A stretch of 64,000 bases of DNA from Papio anubis (Eukaryota; Chordata; Mammalia; Primates; Cercopithecidae), in NCBI RefSeq assembly GCF_008728515.1, contig NC_044996.1:128935525-128999524 (forward strand), read 5' to 3'. Positions within the stretch are counted from its first letter, which is position 1. Each line of letters starts with the position of its first letter. A program made the position numbers and the translations under genes. Positions 1 through 11,340 of this stretch are shown here, piece after piece. The notes under the pieces were generated by a model, which had not been told where the DNA came from, ran no database searches, and saw nothing but the letters and a program-made list of their open reading frames with translations.

Positions 1-227
1 TCCATTTCCTTGCTTTTTCCGGCTTCTAGAGGCCACTTGCACATGGCCGTCCTCCATCTTCAAAGCCAGCAGCATAGCATCTTCCAGTCTCTCTGATCTC
101 TGCTTTGTGGTCATATCCCCTTTTCTGACCCTGACCCTCCTGCCTCCCTCTTTTACGAGCCTTTGTGGTTACACTGGGCCCACCCTGATAATCCAGAATC
201 TTCCCTCCTCCAGAACCTCAATTTACA

Positions 228-538
228 GGCTGGGCATGGTGGCTCATTCCTGTAATCCCAGCACTTTGGGAGGCCAAGGCTGGAGGATCATTTGAAGCCA
301 GGAGTTCAAGATCAGCCTGGGCAACATGGCGAAACCCCATCTCTACAAAAAAATACCAAAAAATTAGCCAGACATGGTGGCATGCACCTGTGGCCCCAGC
401 TACTTGGAAGGCTGAGGTGGGAGGATCACTTGAAGCCAGGAGTCAGAGGCTGTAATGAGCTGTGATCATGCCACTGCACCCCAGCCTTAGAGACAGAGTG
501 AGATCCTGTCTCAAAAAAAAAAAAAAAAAAAAAAAAAA
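228..538 (+). repeat. AluJ-type element
   Basis: Full-length dimeric Alu beginning GGCTGGGCATGG and ending in a run of about 26 A. Old diagnostic bases such as 'GAGGTGGGAGGATCACTTGA' and 'CTGTGATCATGCCACTGC' place it in the AluJ group. It interrupts an older unnamed repeat. Confidence 0.9.
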
Positions 539-1168
539 TCCTCAACTTAATCACATCTGCAAGTCCCTTTTGCTATAGATTCATAGGTTTCAGGGACTAG
601 GATGTGGATAGCTTTGGGGTAGGGGAGGCATTATTCAGTCTCCTACAATGAGTTACTGAAAATGAATTGACAATGTATAGGTTATTTATTTGGTAGGCTG
701 AGCATAACAATGGCATTAATTATGAGGCAGTAAGGGGAACTGGAGGGGGCCCCTAAAGCCTGAGGAATGGGAGGGAGAAGGCATCTTGGGAAAAGTAGAG
801 AAGGAGGTGGTCCGTGTGTAGTATGGTGGTGGGTAGGAGAGTGGAGGTGCCATTGACAATGGCCCCAGCTAGCTGAGGTAGAAGCTACAGGTTAGAATAC
901 ACGAGGAGGGCATGGCTAGTCTGGGCTCCTGTGTGAGGTAGGACCTGAGAGCCACCCAGAAGAGTTTAGGTTTAGTCTGTAGGGATGGAGGCTGCTGGAG
1001 CTAGCAGTGTAACCCAACATTAAGGAAAGTAATGCTGATGTAAAACTGCTTGATACTTTATGCACAGCTTGGATATGACTTACAATCAAAATCAGAATCA
1101 GGCTTGAAAACCTAATGAGTAGTAGGAAAGGAATGAGTTGGAGAATACTTGTAAAGAATACTACAGGA

Positions 1169-1292
1169 GGCCAGGCGTGGTGGCTCATGCCTATAATTCC
1201 AGCACTTTGGGAGGCCAAGGCGGGCGGATTGCTTCAACCCAGGAATTCAAGACCAGCCTGGGCAACATGATGAAACCCCGATGCTACAAAAT
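1169..1292 (+). repeat. Alu left monomer (truncated)
   Basis: Only the left arm is present, from GGCCAGGCGTGG to a degraded 'TGCTACAAAAT'. There is no right arm and no clear target-site duplication, so it is either a FLAM-like monomer or a 3'-truncated Alu. Confidence 0.75.
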
Positions 1293-2438
1293 GGAAAGGA
1301 AAAATGCTAGAGGAAATTGCTGTGTGTTGCCTAAGAGTCTGGAAATAGAAATAGCTGCTGGTGAGTAGGCTTTCCCTTTGTCTCCAGGTGAAATATTCAA
1401 AGATAAGGAACAAGAGGAAAGCCGAGCTTACCAGGGGAGGTCAGGTAGGTCCCGTCAGGAATTTCACTGTTGCTAAGAGAACCTCACTCCTGTAGACTTT
1501 GTTGTTTAAGGCACTTGGGATGCTGTAAAGTCTTGAACTCATTACACTTTTATTATGGGCTGCAGAAAACATCGGTAAAGGTTAATTAGTGCCATATTTA
1601 TCCTTACATGCTGCTTTTACATCTCCTGAAGCTTTATCGCTTATTGATCCTTTCTTATTTTTCTTGTGCTATATGGCTCAGTTCCAAGAGAGGGCAGATC
1701 TGGGGATCAGATGACAGCCAGTATTTAGGCTGAATTAGAGGAAGCAAAGGCAATCCTTTTGCAACGGAAGATGCGTTTTCCTTTCAGATGCATCTAGATC
1801 TAGAGTATTTTGGAAATGTTGGTGTTAAATCTAAAGCATATTTGAGATTATTTCTTTAACCACCCCAGTATTGATAAAATAGGTATGTTTTGAAACTGTG
1901 ATGTTCTTCTGTCTCTCAGGGTTTTAGTGGAAGGAATGCAGGGAAGAAAGACATTTTTGTTAATTTTTGCTGCTGAATCAGGTTGCTTATAACCCAAGAG
2001 GCAGCCACCCATCATCATCTTGTAGGATCTAGCTTGTAGGATCATCTGATAACTCTGCAAGACAGCTGGTGTGTCAGGCTTGGGCACCATAGTCTCTGCC
2101 CTCCCCTGACCTTCCCCTTCCTGAGTGTTGGGGTTCCACCAGCTGGTGCCTGGCAGTGTTCTTTTTTGCCTGAGTATGCAATGGTGATTCCCAGATGAGA
2201 CCTCCTAAGCTAGGTCCACACAGAACCCTCCTGTCCCCTTACTCCATCAGTGACTTGCCTGTCAGTTCTGTCCCTGCTTTTCTCCTTTCACTGATGTTCA
2301 GGGCAATATTTGGTACTGGAGACCTATTTTCACCTGCTTCCCACCTCTTCTCTAGCATTTTTTGCCTTCTCCAATGGTTCCTATGCTAGCATGTTTTAAT
2401 CAGAGGATCACAGTGGCGTTTATACCTTGGATTTTCTT

Positions 2439-2743
2439 TTTTTTTTTTTTTTTTTTTTTTTTGAGACGGAGTCTCACTGTGTCTCCCAGGCTGGAGTGCA
2501 GTGGCGCGATCTCGGCTCACTGCAAGCTCCGCCCCCCGGGTTCACGCCATTCTCCCGCCTCAGCCTCCCAAGTAGCTGGGACTATAGGCGCCCGCTACCG
2601 CGCCCGGCTAGTTTTTTGTATTTTTAGTAGAGACGGGGTTTCACCATGTTAGCCAGGGATAGTCTCGATCTCCTGACCTTGTGATCCACCCGCCTCGGCC
2701 TCCCAAAGTGCTGGGATTACAGGCTTGAGCCACCGTGCCCGGC
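2439..2743 (-). mobile_element. AluY-group insertion with perfect 17-bp target duplication
   Basis: Antisense Alu with a long T run at its left end. It is flanked by perfect 17-bp direct repeats, ATACCTTGGATTTTCTT, at 2422-2438 and 2744-2760. Low divergence and an intact duplication indicate a recent insertion. It shares unusual variants (GTGTCTCCC, ATAGTCTCGATC) with the Alus at 11363 and 12026. Confidence 0.93.
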
Positions 2744-3251
2744 ATACCTTGGATTTTCTTTCTGTGCTATCATTTCAGGAGAAGGTAGTGTTTATTACTT
2801 CTGAAAACACCAGGGATAATGTGAACTAATACCCTCGTGTAAGGCCTAAATACTACATTTTACTCTTGATGACTTAAACTTGTATTTTCATTGGTAAAAT
2901 ACTATGTGCAAAGTTTAAAAAGCCAACAGTTCTGAGAAGTCTATAATGACAAAGTCATTAATCCTCACTCCCTCTCTACCACTCTTTAGCTTCTTCTGGC
3001 TGTTTCTCCTAGTGTTTGTCTCCATGTTGCTAAATAATCTCATAGTATTCTTTGAGGACTTTTTAGACTTCTCTCACTTTGTTCAAGGAGTTTTTAATGC
3101 TCTTAGGCAGCCCCTATGCCTACTGCATTTTCCTTCTCTCCCCACCTCCCACCTCCCAAACCCCTACACTTGACTTTTGGAAATATTTTCTGGTCTTAAA
3201 GTGCTTGTCAAGTTCATCCCAAGTAAGCAGTAAGGCAGGTTTCCTGTTCTT

Positions 3252-3537
3252 TTTCTTCACATTTTTGAGACAAGGTCTTGCTTTGTTGCCCAGGCTGGAG
3301 TGCAGTGGTGTGATCATAGCTCACTGCAACCTCCGCCTCCTAGGCTCAAGCAATCTTTCCACCTCAGCCTCCTGAATAGCTGGGACTGCAGCCTGTGTCA
3401 CCACACCCAGCTAATTTTTGTATTTTTTTGTAGAGACCATGTTGTCCAGGCTGGTCTTGAACTTCTGGCTCAAGTGATCTGTCTGCCTTGGTCTCCCAAA
3501 GTGTTGGGATTGCAGGCATGAGCCACTGCACCTGGCC
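3252..3537 (-). repeat. AluJ-type element
   Basis: Antisense old Alu starting TTTTTGAGACAAGGTC and ending at GGCC. It is flanked by TCCTGTTCTT at 3242-3251 and 3538-3547. Confidence 0.88.
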
Positions 3538-4213
3538 TCCTGTTCTTAGTTGGCTAATTTTACTCTAATCTCAATGCTTCACACCAGAATATTTCTTGAA
3601 TACCAACCTTGCCAGTAACTGAACAAACTACACATAAAGACTCTTCTTGGGTATTGGAACCCAACACAGTGAGGAAGGGTAGACTGAAGAGTCATAGTGC
3701 ACTTCTATCAAGAAATTAGGGGAGGTTATCTCTGTAGTCTGCCTGGATGGTTCAGGTTGTCTGAAACTTAAATGGAAGTTAAGGCTCTGAATACACGTAG
3801 GACTTCTGAATCTGTGGTAGGTAGTGCAGTCTTACCTGATTTAGAGAATACATAGAGAGGCCAGGCATCTATGTGCAACTCAGCTTCATCAGCCAGAAGC
3901 GAATGCCCTCTCTCACCTCACCCCAGTAATACTTAACCTAGCCATAATTAGCCAACCAAAGATAGGAACAAGATGCCAAGGCCAAGAGCACTTGAGAATT
4001 GAGCACTCCATCTAACAAGGGAGGTCATCAAGTTTCTTCTCCACCCTTTCCCTGAAGTAACTCTTGGAGCAAGCTTGGGACACTGGGTTCAGATGGCTCG
4101 GAAAGTTCTGGGGCACTGATAAGATCAGACATTTTCTTGGGAATTTTTTACCTCAGAAAATTCCAGTTGTCAAAGATTCCTGTAGAGCAATATGTGGCAA
4201 TTACGGTATGGAA

Positions 4214-4231
4214 ACAACAACAACAACAACA
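4214..4231 (+). repeat. (CAA)n short microsatellite
   Basis: Six CAA units in a row in intronic sequence. Confidence 0.8.
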
Positions 4232-5110
4232 AATGAAAGGTTTTATGAGAGAGAAGCTCAAGCAATTCCGTTAGAACAGGTTGACTCACCCAACTGTAGT
4301 CTGTTCTAACAACTTTAGAAAAGAAGATGAAATGAAACCATGAGATCATAGTGAACAGAATGGAGAAAACGGATGAATTATGAGACGAGCTTTTCATAAA
4401 AATCACCTGTTTCTCAATTTCTGCGGTGTGATTGCGATCATAAACATAAAGCCACTCCGGCTCTCAAAGATTGACTGTCTCTCCCACAAAGCACTCGCCA
4501 GACACAAACTGAGAGAAGGGCAGGGATGGGGAAGAACCTCGTTCTGTGAGGGCACAGATAGAGGACCCTGACTCGGCTACGGTTCCCAGAAATACTAGCT
4601 CCTGGAGTGGCTATGTTGGATAGTTGAGCTAAGATTTCAGGGTTAAGGATGGTTTCATTTGAGGAATGGGAGGAGATTGTCCAGGCAGAAGGCACAGCAT
4701 GTGCCAAGTCGCCATGGCAGGAAGAAAGGAGATGCAGTTGAAAAACTCAAAGAACCAGCTCTCAGGATGAGAGGGGCAGGGAATCTAAGATAAGGCTGGA
4801 GGGTTAGGCTGGTCCGATACCATGAGATCAAGGGTTTCAAGCAAGAAAAAATGCCGCACTAAGATTTGCTGTGTGAATAGACCACTCTGCCTGTAGTAGG
4901 CAGGGTGTGCTGGGGCCATGGGAACGTTGAGTGGCCAGTCAGTGAGCCATTGCTGTAGCCTGGGGGAGGGCTGGAGAGAACTGGATGGATACGGGAATTT
5001 TGGAGGGGTGAATCCACAAGACTTGACAGAGTGGCTATGAGGGAGAGGGAGCAATCAAGGATGCCACTTAAGTTTCTGACCCACAGAATGTGCTAGACTG
5101 GATGATACTA

Positions 5111-5271
5111 CTTTTTCTTTTTCTTTTTTCTTTTCTTATCCTTTTCTTCTCTTTTGTCTCATCTTCCTTCCTTCCTTCCTTCCTTCCTTCCTTCCTTCCT
5201 TCCTTCCTTCCTTCCTTCCTTCCTTTCTTTCTTTCTTTCTTTCTCTTTCTCTCTTTCTTTTTCTTTTTTGG
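5111..5271 (+). repeat. Polypyrimidine tract with (TTCC)n and (TTTC)n cores
   Basis: About 160 nt almost free of purines on the + strand: irregular CTTTT blocks, then (TTCC)n over 5164-5224, then (TTTC)n. It lies about 475 nt upstream of the acceptor of exon a. Mirror-symmetric homopurine/homopyrimidine DNA can adopt triplex structure and is prone to length change. Confidence 0.9.
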
Positions 5272-5746
5272 AATTCCTCTAATGGTTTTCTATAAATAGG
5301 TTCTTTTGATATACCTTTCCACAGTACAAGTACTGATAGATTTGCTTATGGAAAATCTTTAGGGAATGCACTGGTCAGTGGGAAGAGGGTTATCACGAAA
5401 GATGTGAACACTGATGTGGGAGGCCTCAGCAATCTAGATATGGAAGTGGAAGGACTACTTGGAACTGACAGTTTGAGTAATGGCAGGAGGGACATCATCA
5501 AGATGCTCCCGATATATTATTTATAAGTGATTTAAATGAAAGATGAGAAGCAGATGGAAAGGAAGTACAATGTGCGGTGTGTCTACATCATGCCTGTATT
5601 TGAACATGATCATTGGAAAGACTGATCAAATGTTATAGTTTAGGGACCATGCTTACCCAATGATCATTCCTTTAAAAGTAAAGCTTGAAATTTGGGAAAT
5701 GACATTTTTATAAGATGGCAAAACTGGACTTGTTTTGTTTTCTAAG

Positions 5747-5843
5747 GTGATTGATATGCCTGAGCACAACCCTGGCAATTTGGGAGGAACAATGAGACTG
5801 GGAATAAGAAGAACTGTTTTCAAAACTGAAAATTCAATATTAA
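5747..5843 (+). CDS. CTPS2: CTP synthase 2, exon a (residues 433-464 plus first base of 465)
   Basis: This exon encodes part of the class I glutamine amidotransferase (GATase) domain, which releases ammonia from glutamine for amination of UTP to CTP in the cytosol. It starts in frame at GTG and reads VIDMPEHNPGNLGGTMRLG (the conserved CTP synthase motif), then IRRTVFKTENSIL. The acceptor is TTTTCTAAG before 5747; the donor is GTAAGT at 5844-5849. It ends with one base (A) that joins GG of the next exon to make Arg465. The apparent Met at 5735 lies in the intron and is not a start. The frame stays open for 109 codons past the donor, so intron retention would not stop at once (see findings). 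Identity with CTPS2 is by family recall, without an alignment search. Confidence 0.96.
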
Positions 5844-6477
5844 GTAAGTTTCCCATGTTATTTATTTTACAAGACGTCGGATGTTGCTCATGTGACTGCA
5901 GGTGCCCCACACTCTGGGTGGTGGAGACTCACCCCTGCCCCTTCCAGCATCCTTGGAGGGCCCTGATTCTCCCTCTTCCCGTCTCCCTTACCCTCACTGA
6001 CCCTCTGCTCTGGGCATTCCTCTCCTTAGTAAGCTTGTCCCTTGGGCTGGCCTCAGTAGAACACACTGAATGCCCCTCCGCATTTGATCTGCATGACTAC
6101 CTGTTCATTGGGCTGTTTTGTGAGTTACCGATGCTCCTGGAGATGAACTTGGACTGGGAGAGAGAGCCCTGATTCACACTCAGTTCTTTTGAATCCATAG
6201 TTCTCTCCTTTATATTTGAACCGGTTCCCTGTTTAATGTCTGTTTACCTGGTCTTAGTGACTCACAAATGAACTTTGAAGCAGGAGGGCAGTTGTGCATC
6301 TCAGAAGCATATTTCTCTGTTCCCTGGCAGCCCCAGTGTGGGGAGATGGCTTGCCATTTGATATTTGCTGATCTTTCCACTCCCTGAAAGGTTAATTCTA
6401 ATTTCTGTGGAACTGTTTTCATAAATTAGCATATTACATAAGAATAACTTATTGTTTAAAACAAACCAAAGCCTTTA

Positions 6478-6590
6478 ATTCAATTTAATAAATGTATCTT
6501 GAGTGCCCACTCTGTGCCATGTGCAGATATAATAGTGACCAGGACAGATACCAGCCCTGCCCTCCTAGGGCCTCAAAACAAGCGGAAGAA
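6478..6590 (+). repeat. L2-like old LINE fragment
   Basis: The pattern 'TTGAGTGCCCACTCTGTGCCATGTGC' followed by 'ACCAGCCCTGCCCTC' matches the familiar 3' end of L2 elements. Highly diverged, so boundaries are approximate. An AATAAA lies at 6487-6492. Confidence 0.5.
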
Positions 6591-7168
6591 ATGTGACAAA
6601 AGGGGAAGGCAGATTGCTAAGGGGACCGGATGCTCAGGAATTGTGAGTGTTCAGTGTCATTTTCGTGAAATTATAAGAATCCCTTAGAATCCTGTGAAGT
6701 TATAAGAATTCTTTAGAAAATGCCTTCTTAACTCAAGAAAGAGTAAGACCAGAAATATGAGCTTCTCCTTTAAAGATGAATATAAACCTTCTAAGGAATA
6801 GAAAGCTTCCCAGCCAGAATGAAATTTTAAAATGAAAGGCTTCAAAGTGAATACAGTTTCCTCCTTTCTCGGCATAAAAAGCCATTGTTCTCTAAGTCGC
6901 TAACATTTTTCCTTACAAATACTATATAAGAATTTTTTTTCTTCGTGAGTGTTAGCAATTCTGTAGCTTTCAGGTGTCTTCAGATACTATGAAACTTTGT
7001 TCAAATAATTGCCTACGTGACAAAAAATGGTTAGTGAAAAATTAATGTCCTAAAATTATATCTATTGAGAAAGATTCACTGATAATTGTACTAACTTTTT
7101 AAAAAGAGCATTGTACTCAATATAGTTAAAAATTTGATAGATATAAGTCTGATTTAAGATTTTTCTTA

Positions 7169-7426
7169 GCCAGTCGCAGTGGCTTACACCAGCACTTTGG
7201 GAGGCTGAGGCAAGCAGATTGCTTGAGCCCAGGAATTCAAGACCAGCCTGGGCAACATGGGGAGACACTGCGTCTACAAAAATTACAAAAATTAGCCTGG
7301 CATGGTGGCTCATGCCTGTGGTCCCAGCCACTGGGGAGGCTGAAGCGGGACGATCCCCTGAGCCCAGGAGGTTGAGTCTGCAGTGAGCCATGATGGTGCT
7401 ACTGCACTCCAGCCTGGGTAAAAAAG
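7169..7426 (+). repeat. Alu, old and internally shortened
   Basis: Starts GCCAGTCGCAGTGGC and lacks about ten bases near 'TGTAATCCC'. It ends at 'CAGCCTGGGTAAAAAAG'. The short sequence TTTGTTTTTCTTA separates it from a second Alu fragment. Confidence 0.82.
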
Positions 7427-7440
7427 ATTTGTTTTTCTTA

Positions 7441-7568
7441 GTGCTGGATGTGGTGTAATGTGCCTGTAGTCCCAGCTGCTTGGGAGGCTGAGGTGGGAGG
7501 ATTGCTTGAACCCAGGAGTCGGAGACCAGGCTGGGCAACATAGTGAGACTCCGTCTCAATTTAAAAAA
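7441..7568 (+). repeat. Alu fragment
   Basis: Alu-derived monomer from 'GTGCTGGATGTGGTG' to 'GACTCCGTCTCAA'. Sits directly after the preceding Alu. Confidence 0.75.
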
Positions 7569-7729
7569 TAGAATTTGTTTTTCTTCACAGTAGACATAAA
7601 AATATTGATGATTTGATTATTTTTATGAATCTTAAACACAGCACCAAAGCTTGCTTTGAAAAATTTTGAAAACAACTTTACTGAGATATAATTCATCTAT
7701 TAGTAGTGTACAATTCACTGATTTTTTTT

Positions 7730-8016
7730 TTTTTTTTTTTTTTTTTGAGATGGAGTCTCGCTCTGTCATCCAGGCTGGAGTGCAGTGGCGCAATCTCGGC
7801 TCACTGCAATCTCTGCCTCCCAGGTTCACGCCATTCTCCTGCCTCAGCCTCCCAAGTAGCTGGGACTACAGGCACCTGCCGACTTTTTTTTTTGTATTTT
7901 TAGTAGAAACGGAGTTTCATCTTAGCAAGGATAGTCTTGATCTCCTGACCTCGTGATCTGTCTGCCTCGGCCTTCCAAAGTCCTGGGATTACAGGCGTGA
8001 GCCACCGCACCCAGCC
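7730..8016 (-). mobile_element. Alu inserted in L1
   Basis: Antisense Alu with T run. The flanks CAATTCACTGATTTTTTT at about 7711 and again from 8017 are its target duplication. Confidence 0.9.
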
Positions 8017-8264
8017 CAATTCACTGATTTTTTTTAGTGCATTCAGAGTTGTGCAACCATCACTGCAATTTTAGGACATTTTCATCACCTCCTGTAGAAA
8101 CCCTGTACCCATTAGCTGTCACCAACCCTACTCCCCGCCAGCCCCTGGCAACCACTAATCTACTTTCTGTCTATAGGCTTGCCCATTATGGACATTTCAT
8201 GTAAATGGAACCATATGATTTGTGGTCTTTTGTGTCTGGCTTCTTTCTTTCTTTTTTCTTTTTT

Positions 8265-8574
8265 AATTTTATTTATTTATTTATTTATTTTTGAGACGGA
8301 GTTTCACTCTGTCGCCCAGGCTGGAGTGCAGTGGCCGGATCTCAGCTCACTGCAAGCTCCGCCTCCCGGGTTCACGCCATTCTTCTGCCTCAGCCTCCCG
8401 AGTAGCTGGGACTACAGGCGCCCGCCTCCTCGCCCGGCTAGTTTTTTGTATTTTTTAGTAGAGACGGGGTTTCACCGTGTTCGCCAGGATGGTCTCGATC
8501 TCCTGACCTCGTGATCCGCCCGTCTCGGCCTCCCAAAGTGCTGGGATTACAGGCTTGAGCCACCGCGCCCGGCC
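8265..8574 (-). mobile_element. AluYR-type element (Old World monkey variants)
   Basis: Antisense Alu with a (TTTA)n tail at 8265-8290. It carries CAGTGGCCGGATCTCAGC and ends GGCTTGAGCCACCGCGCCC, the lineage-typical variants. It abuts another Alu at 8575. Confidence 0.88.
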
Positions 8575-8863
8575 CTTTTTTCTTTTTTTGAGATAGCTTC
8601 ACTCTTTCGCCCAGGCTGGAGTGCAGTGGCGCGATCTCGGCTCACTGCAACCTCCACCTCCCAGGTTTAAGCGATTCTCCTGCCTCAACCTCCCGAGTAG
8701 CCGGGATTACAGACACCCACTAGCACGCCTGGCTAACTTTTGTATTTTTAGTAGGACAGGGTTTCGTTGGCCACGCTGGTCTCGAAGTCCTGACCTCAGG
8801 CGATCTGCCCACCTTGGCCTCCCGAAGTCCTGGGATTACAGGCGTGAGCCACCATGCCTGGTC
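8575..8863 (-). repeat. AluS-type element
   Basis: Antisense Alu immediately following the AluYR, making a head-to-tail pair. Starts CTTTTTTCTTTTTTTGAGA and ends CCATGCCTGGTC. Confidence 0.88.
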
Positions 8864-9283
8864 TGTCTTCTTTCTTTTAGCATAATGTTTTTTTGCTGCA
8901 TCCACATTGTAGCATGTATCACTACTTCATTCCTTTTAATGCCAAATAATATTCCATTGTATGGATAGACCACATTTTGTTTATCCATTCATCAGCTGCT
9001 GGACATTTGGGTTGTTTCCAGGCAACAATTTCTTTAATTTTTTCTCCTTAATTTTTTAAAAAGTTCTTTTTCTAAAGGGAAAGAAAATTATGTTGCCTTA
9101 AATTTAAGTTGTGCTTCATAGTTTCCAAGAAGCATGTGATACATGAACTTGTGCCCTCACCCTTGTGCCGTACTGTCTTCCACAGGTCTCCAAAAAAGGC
9201 TATGCCAGAGATAAGAATGTGACCACTGTGCGAGGCTCTACTGAGTAGCATAAAAATATCAAAACATATAGCATGATAGTGGG

Positions 9284-9598
9284 TTTTTTTTTTGTTTTCT
9301 TTTGTTTTTTGAGACGGAGTTTCACTCTTGTTGCCCAGGCTTGAGTGCAGTGGTGCGATCTCAGCTCACTGCAACCTCCGTCGCCCAGGTTCAAGTGATT
9401 CTTCTGCCTCAGCCTCCCAAGTAGCTGAGATTACAGGCATGTGCCAGCCACCACGCCCAGCTAATTTTGTGTATTTTTAGTGGAGACGGGGTTTCTCCAT
9501 GTTGGTCAGGCTGGTTTTGAACCCCCAACCTCAAGTGATCCGCCTGCCTCGGCCTCCCAAAGTGCTGAGGTTACAGGCATGAGCCACTGTGCCCGGCC
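9284..9598 (-). repeat. AluS-type element
   Basis: Antisense Alu with an interrupted T tail (TTTTGTTTTCTTTTG). GATAGTG flanks it on both sides, at 9275 and 9599. Confidence 0.88.
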
Positions 9599-10014
9599 GA
9601 TAGTGTTTTATGGACCTTTTTTTCTCCTAGTCAACATATTTCTTTTGTAGAATTTTATGTATTTATTTATGTTTTTATAAGCTGGCACATTTCTTTTGGA
9701 GGAGTCCCCCATCCCCTATTGGCACGTTTCTTTTGTAGACTTTTTTCTAAGTCAGCACATTTTTGCAAGAATGCTATGAACAAAATACATTTGCCTACAT
9801 TGCCTGTGAAAACAATGAACAATTTTGATAGAAAGCATTTAAATGCTATTCATTTTTTCATTTAAATTTGACTTATAGGCCAGGAGTTACAACGATTGGA
9901 TTAAATAGAAAAACAGGAAAGTAAAGAGTTCTCTAGTAAAAAACAATGCCTTGAAATAGGATCACAGCCTAAAGATATTGATAGCCACAGTGGATGGATG
10001 ACTAGAGTCAACCC

Positions 10015-10303
10015 ATTTTTTTTTTTTTTTTCTTTTTGAGACAGAGTTTCGCTCTTGTCGCCCAGGCTGGAGTGCAGTGACACCATCTTGGCTCACTGCA
10101 ACCTCCGCCTCCCAGGTTCGAGCGATTCTCCTGCCTCAGCCTCTCCAGTAGCCGAGAGTACAGGTGTGCGCTACTATGCCTGGCTAATTTTTTATGTTTT
10201 ATTTGAGGTGGCCAGGCTAGTCTTGAATTCCTGACTTCGGGTGATCCTTCTGCCTCAGCCTCCCAAGGTGCTGGGATTATGGGTGTGAGCTACCGCGCCC
10301 AGC
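10015..10303 (-). repeat. AluS/J-type element
   Basis: Antisense Alu with T run from 10015 to CGCGCCCAGC at about 10303. A short deletion near 'TTTTTATGTTTTATTTGAGG' removes part of the mid region. Confidence 0.85.
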
Positions 10304-10639
10304 TGAGCCTAATTTTTACATTCAAGAACAATTCCTCTTTTTTTCTTAATCACCTGTTAATTCCTGAAGGGTTATGAAAACTATGAATTCACTTTTTCTG
10401 AAGTGGAGATTATAGGTTTGAATTGATTTGGATAAAAGTACTGGTAATTATTTGCCCTGTTTATAAGCAGCGTGTTCCTAGAAATTCCCTTCCTGTGTTC
10501 TGTGTGTTGTCTTCCTCTGCAAAGTCCTTTTCCTATAAAAGGGCTAATGATAGTGTGTGTAGAATTATCAAAGCTGATTCAAGGGTCCTTAGAAATGAGA
10601 CATTTTTGAGGAAGAGGGAGAGATTTGTTAAAGGATTCA

Positions 10640-10740
10640 AAATAATTATCCTGATTTGATCACTATACATTATATGTATTGAAACATGACTATGTGCCCC
10701 ATAAATATGTACAATTATTATTTGTGAATTAAAAAAGAAA
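10640..10740 (+). repeat. L1 3'-end fragment (old L1M type)
   Basis: 'CCCCATAAATATGTACAATT' followed by 'ATTTGTGAATTAAAAAAG' is typical of the 3' terminus of old mammalian L1 elements. Confidence 0.6.
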
Positions 10741-11340
10741 AGATGTTTTTCTAAACTGTATTATCTATAATCCTCTACCTGAGTATTAATTGCATATCCA
10801 TGGTCTTTTCCAGACTTCATCAAGATTAGTTTTTATATAGTCTTTTCTGGTAGTATCACTTTTTCCCGTATCTGGTCTTCCTGTCTATGATCTGTGCATA
10901 TAGTATTTAATTGCGTTAAGGAATCATATTCTGCTGATTCATTTCCTACTGATAAACACTTCACATGGTTTCTGACATTTTGTTAGAAAAATGCTGAATT
11001 GAACATCTTGACACAGTGTTTTCGTTCTTTTGAATATTTCCTTAGGATAGATTTCCAGGAGTTGGATTATTAGGTCAAAGGGTATGAACACTTTTATGAC
11101 TGATAATTCTGCAAGATTGTTGGAAAGAAGGGCTGAGCAAGGTCATAATGACAATCGCTGTACTTGTGTTCCTGCTTTCCCTAGTCTTTTTGGTAGGATT
11201 ATTTTTCTTCTTGCTCTATCAGCAGGAACAAAAAGAGCCCTATTTCTGTTCATTGCTACAAAGTGAAAACGTTTGCTACCTCAAATGTTGATTTACTTGT
11301 GTGTATAGTGCCCAGGTCTGAAGTCTTTATTAGGACTTAA

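Larger units (their letters stand above)
1..5746 (+). other. CTPS2: CTPS2 intron (3' part) upstream of exon a
   Basis: Intronic sequence ending in the acceptor TTTTCTAAG at 5746. Alu elements and a pyrimidine-rich microsatellite are listed separately. 1-227 and 541-650 look like one old interspersed repeat split by an Alu; I could not name it. 651-1168, 1293-2421, 2761-3241 and 3548-5110 hold no recognisable gene. 4600-5095 reads like a very old mammalian repeat. I searched for the preceding CTPS2 exon, which carries the glutaminase Cys399 region, and did not see it. Confidence 0.8.
7668..9030 (-). repeat. Old antisense L1 3' region, interrupted by three Alus
   Basis: Non-Alu segments 7668-7721, 8017-8264 and 8864-9030 read as one L1 in antisense. 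They include 'GTGCAACCATCACTGC', 'CTGGCAACCACTAATCTACT', 'TATTCCATTGTATGG' and 'GGACATTTGGGTTGTTTCC', complements of the end of L1 ORF2 and its 3' UTR. Confidence 0.85.

Noticed and set aside
5164..5224. Poly-serine/leucine peptide from the (TTCC)n tract
   Set aside because: Simple-repeat translation only.
5735..6172. 145-codon frame with Met at 5735 as an independent gene
   Set aside because: Its first part is CTPS2 exon a and the Met is intronic. The rest is intron read-through, reported as a finding instead.
7062..7559. 165-codon minus-strand frame
   Set aside because: Translation of two Alu fragments. Alu antisense frames with AGVQW/SAHCNL-like words recur throughout the window and are not genes.
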